DNA of 64,000 nucleotides from positions 1 to 64,000 of the forward strand of contig NZ_JOFV01000017.1 in NCBI RefSeq assembly GCF_000718325.1, in the 5' to 3' direction. Origin of the DNA: Oerskovia turbata. GTDB lineage: Bacteria > Actinomycetota > Actinomycetes > Actinomycetales > Cellulomonadaceae. Of the stretch, positions 54,701 to 64,000 are shown one piece after another (within the stretch, counting starts at the first letter, position 1; each line of letters opens with the position of its first letter). The translations under genes and the position numbers were made by a program. A model generated the notes under the pieces. That model did not search any database. It saw only the letters and a program-made list of their open reading frames with translations, and had not been told where the DNA came from.

Positions 54701-54828
54701 TTGCTGTGCTGCGGCAGCGCTTGAGACTACCGCACTTCTCGGGGTGCACCCAAACCGGGACATCGTCCGACGTCCTCCGAAACGGGCCCAGGGCCCCCGG
54801 ACGACGTCCCGGTATGGTGCGTTTTGTC

Positions 54829-55805
54829 CTAGTCGTCCGTCAGCGTGAGGTGGATTCCGCCCACCATGGCCGCGACGATGTTGTAGATGAACGCCATGAT
54901 CGTGGACAGCGCTGTGATGAGCACCATGTTCACGATCGCGATCAGGGTCGACAACGCGACCACCCGGTTGAACTCCACGAACTGGAGCACGTCGACCGTG
55001 GACTCCTGACCGACGATGCTGCGGATCAGCGCGTCGGTCTCGGTGAAGACGCCCATGCCGTCGAGCACGGTCCACAGGACCGCCGTCGCCACGACCGTCA
55101 TGATCCCGATCGCCACGGCGAGCAGGAACGACAGCTTCATGACCGACCAGGGGTCGACGCGCGAGATCGCGAGCCGCACCCGACGAGGACCGTCGGCCGG
55201 TCGCGCCGCGGGCGTCGCGCCGGTCGTCGGCTGCGCCGGTCGCGGAGCCTGCCCGGCCGGCGCCGCGGCCGCCGGCGTCGCACCCGTGACCGGGCTCGCC
55301 GACCCGCTGAAGCCCGCCGCGGTGTAGTGCATGGCGGGCACCTCCTGGGTACCGCCCGCAGGGGGCGCGCCTGCGCTCGTCGGGGTCGTGTTCACGCGTG
55401 GCACCGTTCGGTCGTCGATCTCGTCGGAGGACTTCTCGCTCTGCGTCGCGGGCACGGGCGCCGGTGAGGGCTCGGCCAGCTTCTTGGCGGCGGCCTTGGC
55501 GGTCGCCATGGCCGCCGCGGCCGCCTTCAGCGCGCCGGACCGGGCGGACGGACCGCTCGCGGCCGGTGGCGGCGGGACGGGCTGCTCGCCCGCAGGCACC
55601 GCGCCCGACGGCATCGCTCCGGTCGCCGGAGGAGGCGGCGGTACCGGGGCGCTCGCCCCGGGCTGCGCACCGTTGGTCGTCCCGCCCCCTGCGGTCCGTG
55701 CGGTGCCGTCGCTCGCCGGTGGGCGGGTCGCGGTGCTCGTCACCTCGTCAGGACGTGGCTGCACCGCCTTCGGCACGATCGTCGGCGGGGACTTCTTCTC
55801 GCTGC

Positions 55806-55809
<4 letters not shown>
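54829..55809 (-). CDS. DUF3566 transmembrane protein
   Basis: 326 residues. The first 200 are a Pro/Ala/Thr-rich disordered region. The C-terminal DUF3566 domain begins at [20 protein letters not shown] and includes two membrane helices ([19 protein letters not shown] and [20 protein letters not shown]) and the end [10 protein letters not shown]. It always follows gyrA in actinobacteria; the role is unknown. Its ATG overlaps the gyrA stop (ATGA). Confidence 0.93.
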
Positions 55810-58490
<2,681 letters not shown>

Positions 58491-58614
58491 CGTCGTCTAC
58501 CTCGTCCTGTCGTGGTCCTGCTGGGTGGTGAAGCTGAGTCGTGGCACGGGGACCGCGGTGCGCCGCTGCGACGGCTGCGCGCCTGGTCGGTGCCTGACGG
58601 GCCTGGTCCTGGCT

Positions 58615-58653
58615 GCCGCGAGCGGCCGGGTCTTCCACCCGGCCGCTCGCGGC
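58615..58653 (-). terminator. Strong hairpin between gyrB and gyrA
   Basis: Perfect 17-bp arms GCCGCGAGCGGCCGGGT (58615-58631) and complement (58637-58653) with a 5-nt loop, 16 bp after the gyrB stop. It may terminate or attenuate transcription, making gyrA partly independent of gyrB in the 178-bp gap. Confidence 0.65.
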
Positions 58654-58668
58654 ACCCGACCACGCCGT

Positions 58669-60771
58669 CTAGATGTCCAGGAACCTCACGTCCTTGGCGT
58701 TGCGCTGGATGAAGTTGCGTCGCGACTCCACGTCCTCGCCCATGAGGACCGAGAAGATCTCGTCCGCGGCTGCGGCGTCGTCGAGCGTGACCTGGTTGAG
58801 CGTGCGGTGCTCAGGGTCCATGGTCGTGTCCCACAGCTCCGAGTAGTCCATCTCGCCGAGACCCTTGTAGCGCTGGATCCCGTTCTCCTTGGGGATGCGC
58901 TTGCCCTCTGCCTGGCCCGCGAGCAGGAACGCGTCGCGCTCCCGGTCGGAGTACACGTAGTCGTGCGGCGCGTTCGACCACTTGAGGCGGTACAGCGGCG
59001 GCTGCGCGAGGTACACGTGGCCGTGCTCGATGAGCGGTCGCATGTAGCGGAAGAGCAGCGTCAGCAGCAGCGTGCAGATGTGCTGGCCGTCGACGTCGGC
59101 GTCGGCCATCAGGACGATCTTGTGATACCTCAGCTTGGCGATGTCGAAGTCCTCGCCGATGCCCGTGCCGAAGGCGGTGATCAGGGCCTGGACCTCGTTG
59201 TTGCCCAGCGCCCGGTCGAGGCGCGCACGCTCGACGTTGAGGATCTTCCCGCGCAGCGGGAGGATCGCCTGGTTGTGCGGGTTGCGGCCACGGACCGCCG
59301 AGCCACCTGCCGAGTCGCCCTCGACGATGAAGACCTCGCACTCCTCCGGACGGTTCGACTGGCAGTCCTTGAGCTTGCCCGGCATGCCGCCGGACTCGAG
59401 CAGGCCCTTGCGACGGGTCGCCTCGCGCGCCTTGCGGGCCGCGAGCCGCGCCTGCGAGGCCTGGATCGCCTTGCGGATGATGTCGCGCGCCTCGGTCGGG
59501 TGCGAGTCGAACCAGTCCGTGAGCTGCGCGCGGACGACGCGCTGCACGAACGACTTGGCCTCGGTGTTGCCGAGCTTCGTCTTCGTCTGGCCCTCGAACT
59601 GCGGCTCGCCGAGCTTGATCGACAGGACGGCGGTGAGGCCCTCGCGGATGTCGTCGCCCGTGAGGTTGTCGTCCTTCTCCTTGATGATGGTCTTGGCCCG
59701 CGCGTACTCGTTGACCAGCGAGGTCATCGCCGCACGGAACCCCTCCTCGTGCGTGCCGCCCTCGGTCGTCGCGATCGTGTTCGCGTAGGTGTGCACGGAC
59801 TCCGAGTACGAGCCGGTCCACTGGAGCGCGATCTCGACCGAGATGCGCTTCTCCTTGTCCTCGGACTCGAAGTCGATGATCTCGTCGTGGATCAGCTCGA
59901 CCTTCTTGGCCGCGTTGAGGTGCTTGACGTAGTCCACGAGGCCGCCGTCGTACTTGTACGACACGACGCGGGGCTTGAACTCGCCCTCGGACTCAGGTGC
60001 CGCCACGAGGTCCTCGGCGGGGTCCGTGACCTGCCCCGTGACCTCGTCGTCGGTGTCGAGGAACTGGCGGCGCTCGTCCGTCAGGGTGATGCGCAGGCCC
60101 TTGTTGAGGAAGGCCATCTGCTGGAAGCGCGAGCGCAGCGTCTCGAAGTCGAACTCGGTCGTCTCGAAGATCTCCGGGTCGGCCCAGAACGTCTGGGTCG
60201 TGCCGGTCTCCGTGGTGGGCTCGCCCTGGACGAGAGGACCGTCGGTCTTGCCGCCGTCCTTGAAGTTCTGGCTCCAGGTGTAGCCGTCGCGCTTGACCAC
60301 CGTCTGGACCTTGCACGACAGCGCGTTCACCACCGAGATGCCCACACCGTGCAGGCCGCCCGAGACCGCGTACCCGCCGCCGCCGAACTTCCCGCCCGCG
60401 TGGAGGATCGTCATGACGACCTCGACGGTGGGCTTCCCCTCGGTCGGGTGGATCGCGACGGGGATGCCGCGGCCGTTGTCCGCGACACGTACACCTCCGT
60501 CAGCCAGAAGTGTCACGTCGATGGTGTCGGCGTACCCTGCGAGGGCTTCGTCCACAGAGTTGTCCACAACCTCGTACACGAGGTGGTGGAGTCCGCGCTC
60601 GCCGGTCGACCCGATGTACATGCCGGGCCGCTTGCGCACGGCCTCGAGCCCTTCGAGGACGGTGATGTTGCTCGCGTCGTACGTGCCGCCAGAGGGATCC
60701 CGGTCCTTGCCCGGTCCTTCACCACTCTCCGGAGGCAGGCTGGATGGGACGTTGTCTGTGTGGTCTGCCAC
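58669..60771 (-). CDS. gyrB: DNA gyrase subunit B
   Basis: 700 residues from GTG 60771. The GHKL ATPase has [28 protein letters not shown] and [15 protein letters not shown]. The Toprim domain has [20 protein letters not shown] and [18 protein letters not shown]. The C-terminus is [17 protein letters not shown]. The N-terminal 30 residues are Ser/Pro-rich and not conserved. It supplies ATP-driven strand passage with GyrA. Confidence 0.98.
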   Translation of the reverse strand: MADHTDNVPSSLPPESGEGPGKDRDPSGGTYDASNITVLEGLEAVRKRPGMYIGSTGERGLHHLVYEVVDNSVDEALAGYADTIDVTLLADGGVRVADNGRGIPVAIHPTEGKPTVEVVMTILHAGGKFGGGGYAVSGGLHGVGISVVNALSCKVQTVVKRDGYTWSQNFKDGGKTDGPLVQGEPTTETGTTQTFWADPEIFETTEFDFETLRSRFQQMAFLNKGLRITLTDERRQFLDTDDEVTGQVTDPAEDLVAAPESEGEFKPRVVSYKYDGGLVDYVKHLNAAKKVELIHDEIIDFESEDKEKRISVEIALQWTGSYSESVHTYANTIATTEGGTHEEGFRAAMTSLVNEYARAKTIIKEKDDNLTGDDIREGLTAVLSIKLGEPQFEGQTKTKLGNTEAKSFVQRVVRAQLTDWFDSHPTEARDIIRKAIQASQARLAARKAREATRRKGLLESGGMPGKLKDCQSNRPEECEVFIVEGDSAGGSAVRGRNPHNQAILPLRGKILNVERARLDRALGNNEVQALITAFGTGIGEDFDIAKLRYHKIVLMADADVDGQHICTLLLTLLFRYMRPLIEHGHVYLAQPPLYRLKWSNAPHDYVYSDRERDAFLLAGQAEGKRIPKENGIQRYKGLGEMDYSELWDTTMDPEHRTLNQVTLDDAAAADEIFSVLMGEDVESRRNFIQRNAKDVRFLDI

Positions 60772-61054
60772 GGGCGGAAGCGCTCCTCGTCATCATGCAC
60801 GCGACAGGTTCACCCGCTGGGGAGGATCGCTGCACGGCTCATCGGTTCCGGCTCGCGCAGTGCACCAGACGGTGCTCGCGGAGGTACCCGGAATGACCTC
60901 TCCATTCTACCTGGGAGGTGGCCGAAACAGCGGATTCTGAGCCCCTCCGGGCAAGTTCTCCACAAGGTTCTCCACAGGGTGGTGGATCTGCGCGCCAGCG
61001 ATCGTGGCCAGCCCTCTGCCCGGACGGGCATAACAGTACGAATCGGGCGCGGGA
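60772..61054. other. Intergenic region upstream of gyrB with DnaA-box-like sites
   Basis: The 283-bp gap between dciA and gyrB contains TTCTCCACA twice (60956-60964 and 60968-60976), one mismatch from the DnaA box. A perfect TTGTCCACA lies inside the start of gyrB (60560-60568). No gene is seen. The gyrB promoter should lie here. Confidence 0.5.
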
Positions 61055-61642
61055 TCAGCCGAAGGTGTCGCGCGGCCCGCGTCCCCGCACGGACTTCGGT
61101 CCACGCCGGAAGCTGGGTCCGGTCGGGCCCAGCACGGTCACGGTCTCGACGACGCCCTCGCCGACCTCCTGCGCGAGGCGCTCGAGCAGCCGGGGCGTCA
61201 GCAGGCGTACCTGGGTCGCCCACGCCGTCGAGTCCGCGCGCACCACGAGCACCTTGTCCTCGAACGTCTCGGGCTCGCAGTGGTCGGCGACCTGGTCGCC
61301 CACGACCTCACGCCACCGCCCGATCACCCCGCCGACCGACACGTCCTGGACCCACCCGCGCTCGTGCAGGAGCCGCTGCACGACCGCACCGAAGGTCTGC
61401 GGGTCCCGACCGCCAGGACGCGCCCCTGTGGACGGCGGAGGATCCGCCAGGACACGACGCGACGGCTGCCCCGGACGGATGCCCTTGGCACGCGCTGCCG
61501 CACGGGCACGGTTGAGAGCCTCGCGCGCGACCTGGGCGGGGGGCGTCAGGTCCACGACCTCACCGACCGGCAGCCCCGCGGGCCGGGCAGGCTCGTCCTC
61601 CTCGTGGGCCGTCCCGCCCTCGTCAGGACCGGGATCACGCAC
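61055..61642 (-). CDS. dciA: DciA-like DUF721 protein (helicase loading)
   Basis: 195 residues from GTG 61642. The DUF721 core (about 80-175) has [40 protein letters not shown] and [20 protein letters not shown]. The N-terminus is disordered. DUF721 proteins between recF and gyrB are actinobacterial DciA, which loads the DnaB helicase. It overlaps recF by 8 bp. Confidence 0.88.
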   Translation of the reverse strand: MRDPGPDEGGTAHEEDEPARPAGLPVGEVVDLTPPAQVAREALNRARAAARAKGIRPGQPSRRVLADPPPSTGARPGGRDPQTFGAVVQRLLHERGWVQDVSVGGVIGRWREVVGDQVADHCEPETFEDKVLVVRADSTAWATQVRLLTPRLLERLAQEVGEGVVETVTVLGPTGPSFRRGPKSVRGRGPRDTFG

Positions 61643-62849
61643 GTCTGGTCACCCGGCCGTCGAGCACGTCGAGCCGCAGACCCGAGAGCTGCTGCGGCAC
61701 GTCCTCCGGCACGGCCGCCGTGATGATGACCTGGTTGGCTCCCGCGACGAGGTCCGCGAGCCGGTCGCGGCGGCGCACGTCCAGCTCGGCGAACACGTCG
61801 TCGAGCAGGAGGACGGGCTCGCCGTCGGGCCCCCAGTCCGGCGACCACAGGAGCGAGCCGGCCGTCTCGGGCGCCCCGTCCGTGAGGAGCCGGTACGACG
61901 CGAGACGCAGCGCGAGCGCGAACGACCACGACTCGCCGTGGCTCGCGTACCCCTTGGCGGGCAGCCCGCCGAGGGTCAGGACGAGGTCGTCCCGGTGCGG
62001 CCCCACGAGGCACACGCCACGCTCGATCTCCTTGCTGCGCAAGGAGGCCATGGCTTCGAGGAGCTGCGTCTCGAGCGCCTCGACGGTCTGCGGCCCGCCC
62101 CCCTGCCCGACGGCGTCGCGCCCGTCCTCGAGCGCAGCCGCCACCGAGGAGCGGTAGGCGATGTGCGCCTCGCCCTGGCCCGAGCTCACCTGCTCGTACG
62201 CCGCCGCCGCGTAGGGCTGGAGGGCGGCGACGAGCTGAAGACGCAGCGCGACGATCTCGGCGCCCGTCGCCGCGAGCTTGGCGTCCCACACGTCGAGCGT
62301 GCGCAGGTCCGGGGTCGACGAGCGCGAGGCGCGCATCGCGCCACCGGCCGACTTGAGGAGCGCGCTGCGCTGACGCAGGACCCTGTCGTAGTCCGCGAGG
62401 ACCCCCGCGAAGCGCGGCATTAGGAGCACCGCGAGCTGGTCGAGAAAACGACGCCGACCGTCCGGGTCGCCCTTGACCAGCGCCAGGTCCTCCGGGGCGA
62501 ACAGCACGGTCCGTGCGATCCCCAGGACGTCGCGGGGCTTGCCGGCCGGCGCACGGTTGATCCGCGCGCGGTTGGCCTTGCCCGCCGCGATCTCGATCTC
62601 GACCGTGCTCGCCCGGTCGCCCCGGACGATACGCGCCCGGACCACGGCTCGCGAGGCCCCCGCACGCACCAGGGCCGCGTCCGACGGCACCCGGTGGCTG
62701 CCCAGGGTCGCGACGTAACCGATCGCCTCGACGAGGTTCGTCTTTCCCTGACCGTTCGGTCCGACGAAGGCGTTCACGCCGGGCTCGAGCTCGACGTCGA
62801 CCGACGTGTACGAGCGGAAGTCCGCGAGCGAGAGGTGGGAGATGTACAT
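61635..62849 (-). CDS. recF: RecF DNA repair and replication protein
   Basis: 404 residues. The Walker A motif is [20 protein letters not shown]. The signature and Walker B region are [20 protein letters not shown] and [20 protein letters not shown], typical of SMC-like ABC ATPases. It loads RecA at gaps. The start [14 protein letters not shown] is canonical. Confidence 0.97.
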   Translation of the reverse strand: MYISHLSLADFRSYTSVDVELEPGVNAFVGPNGQGKTNLVEAIGYVATLGSHRVPSDAALVRAGASRAVVRARIVRGDRASTVEIEIAAGKANRARINRAPAGKPRDVLGIARTVLFAPEDLALVKGDPDGRRRFLDQLAVLLMPRFAGVLADYDRVLRQRSALLKSAGGAMRASRSSTPDLRTLDVWDAKLAATGAEIVALRLQLVAALQPYAAAAYEQVSSGQGEAHIAYRSSVAAALEDGRDAVGQGGGPQTVEALETQLLEAMASLRSKEIERGVCLVGPHRDDLVLTLGGLPAKGYASHGESWSFALALRLASYRLLTDGAPETAGSLLWSPDWGPDGEPVLLLDDVFAELDVRRRDRLADLVAGANQVIITAAVPEDVPQQLSGLRLDVLDGRVTRRA

Positions 62850-63026
62850 CAGGTCCTACGGCGTCGGGTCGAACAGGTCGTGGTGGTCGGTCGTGCCAGG
62901 TCGCACTGTCCACAGCACCGGGACGACTGTGGAGAAGGGCGCCGGACGACGCCTACCAGTGTGCGGCCTCCCCGGTGCGACGACCTACCGGGCGAGCGAC
63001 GTCGTCGGGCAGGGAGCATGTCCGCC

Positions 63027-63926
63027 TCAGGAACCGCCGGCAGGCTTCACGGCGTGCCCGCCGAACTGCTGCCGCAGCGCGGCGACGGCCTTCATCGCCG
63101 GCGACGCACCCTGTCGCGACGCGAAGCGCGCGAAGAGCGCGGCCGAGATCACGGGAAGCGGCACGGCGCTGTCGATCGCCTCGTCCACGGTCCAGCGGCC
63201 CTCGCCCGAGTCCTCGACCCAGTCGCTGATCTCGCCCAGCTCCGGGTCCTCCTCGAGCGCCTTGACCAGCAGGTCCAGGAGCCACGACCGGACGACCGTC
63301 CCGCGGGTCCAGGCCTTGAGCGTGCCCGGGACGTCCGTGACGATGTCCTTGGCCTCGAGCAGCTCGTAGCCCTCGGCGTAGGCCTGCATCAGGCCGTACT
63401 CGATGCCGTTGTGCACCATCTTCGCGTAGTGCCCTGCCCCCACGGCCCCGGCGTGCACGAAGCCCTCCTCGCGCGGCCCCTCGGGACGCAGTGCGTCGAA
63501 GACCGGCATCGCGGCCTCGACGAGCGCCGCGTCACCACCCACCATGAGGCCGTAACCGTTCTCGAGGCCCCAGATGCCGCCCGAGACGCCGACGTCCAGG
63601 TAGCCGATCCCCAGGGGTGCGAGCTGCGCGGCGTGCTCGGCGTCGTCCGAGAAGTGGGAGTTCCCGCCCTCGATGACGACGTCACCCGCCGTCAGCAGAC
63701 CGGCGAGCTCCGTCACGACCCCACGGGTGATCGCCCCGGACGGGACCATGACCCACACGAACCGCTGTCCTGCGGGCAGAGCAGCGACCAGCTCTGCGAG
63801 CGACGCGACGTCCGAGACCTCCGGGTTCTGGTCGAACCCCGTGACCTCGATCCCCCCGGCACGCAGGCGCGCGCGCATGTTCGCGCCCATCTTGCCGAGT
63901 CCGACCAGACCGATGTGCGTGACCAT
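63027..63926 (-). CDS. gnd: 6-phosphogluconate dehydrogenase, decarboxylating (short NAD-type)
   Basis: 299 residues, the short form (YqeC/GndA type) rather than the about 470-residue enzyme. The Rossmann motif is IGLVGLGKMGANMRARLRAG. The substrate and catalytic residues are in GNSHFSDD, DVGVSGGIWGLENGYGLMVG and the Lys/His/Asn of GHYAKMVHNGIEYGLMQAYA. It makes ribulose 5-phosphate, CO2 and a reduced nicotinamide. Its place between dnaN and recF is typical of actinobacteria. Confidence 0.95.
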   Translation of the reverse strand: MVTHIGLVGLGKMGANMRARLRAGGIEVTGFDQNPEVSDVASLAELVAALPAGQRFVWVMVPSGAITRGVVTELAGLLTAGDVVIEGGNSHFSDDAEHAAQLAPLGIGYLDVGVSGGIWGLENGYGLMVGGDAALVEAAMPVFDALRPEGPREEGFVHAGAVGAGHYAKMVHNGIEYGLMQAYAEGYELLEAKDIVTDVPGTLKAWTRGTVVRSWLLDLLVKALEEDPELGEISDWVEDSGEGRWTVDEAIDSAVPLPVISAALFARFASRQGASPAMKAVAALRQQFGGHAVKPAGGS

Positions 63927-63974
63927 CGTGTGCCTCCGTACCGTTGAGCTCGTTCCGTGCGCGACCGGCCGAGC

Positions 63975-64000
63975 TCAGCTCGCGAAGCGGATGGGGACCA
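63975..64000 (-). CDS. dnaN: C-terminal end of a gene, probably dnaN (DNA polymerase III beta clamp)
   Basis: The minus-strand frame reads VPIRFAS before a TGA at 63975-63977. The beta-clamp chain characteristically ends in a (M/V)P(V/I)R segment, and dnaN is the expected neighbour upstream of gnd-recF. Only seven residues are visible, so the assignment rests mostly on gene order. Confidence 0.6.

Overview
The window is high-GC DNA with the codon bias of an actinobacterium, third codon positions being almost all G or C. The gene order at the right end is that of an actinobacterial chromosome near the replication origin. Reading from the right edge on the minus strand, it runs dnaN (last codons), gnd, recF, dciA (DUF721), gyrB, gyrA, DUF3566, tRNA-Ile, DLW-39, tRNA-Ala. 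Further in come a cyclophilin, a rhomboid protease, crgA, DUF881, a class E sortase and pabA, then the fhaA-fhaB-pstP-rodA-pbpA-pknA-pknB cell-wall signalling operon. This order, together with CrgA, DLW-39 and surface WxL-type proteins, suggests a member of the Micrococcales, probably Cellulomonadaceae or Promicromonosporaceae. The genus cannot be fixed from the sequence alone.

Layout. At 0-8 kb is a minus-strand operon encoding a large secreted glucose/sorbosone-dehydrogenase-like protein, a Tat-exported sugar isomerase-like protein, a WxL-like surface protein and a DUF916 partner; its promoter has a palindrome inside the 17-bp spacer. At 8-11.5 kb lie a PrsW-type protease, small membrane and metabolic genes, and a stand-alone LuxR-type HTH protein. 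At 11.8-16.8 kb is the glycine cleavage operon gcvP-gcvT-gcvH, led by a tandem glycine riboswitch. At 16.8-22.2 kb are a malate-dehydrogenase-like protein fused to an ACT-like domain, two small exported or unknown proteins, a LysR regulator and an aminotransferase.

At 22.4-25.6 kb is a compact light-signalling module: a STAS antagonist, a HATPase anti-sigma kinase, and a convergent bacteriophytochrome whose output domain is a PP2C/SpoIIE phosphatase. At 25.8-34 kb are assorted housekeeping genes, including a low-molecular-weight tyrosine phosphatase, idi, and a PadR/membrane-protein pair with a long palindromic operator. An intergenic stretch at 29.2-29.7 kb carries two opposed arrays of a 12-bp core at exact 22-bp spacing. 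Between them is a 12-codon mini-ORF behind an extended Shine-Dalgarno sequence.

At 34.1-38.2 kb is an accessory segment ending near a tRNA-Leu. It holds a LuxR-type regulator, a 779-residue protein that joins a MACPF-like pore-forming module to a trypsin-fold protease, and a truncated Fic gene with foreign codon usage. From 38.8 kb onward the window is conserved core genome. A pair of perfect DnaA boxes lies between crgA and the rhomboid gene.

How the genes work together: the right half couples growth signalling (PknA/PknB kinases, PstP phosphatase, FHA readers) to wall synthesis (RodA, PbpA) and division (CrgA), next to the replication and topology genes. The left half is mostly environmental response: cell-surface carbohydrate handling, glycine sensing, light sensing and the protease fusion.
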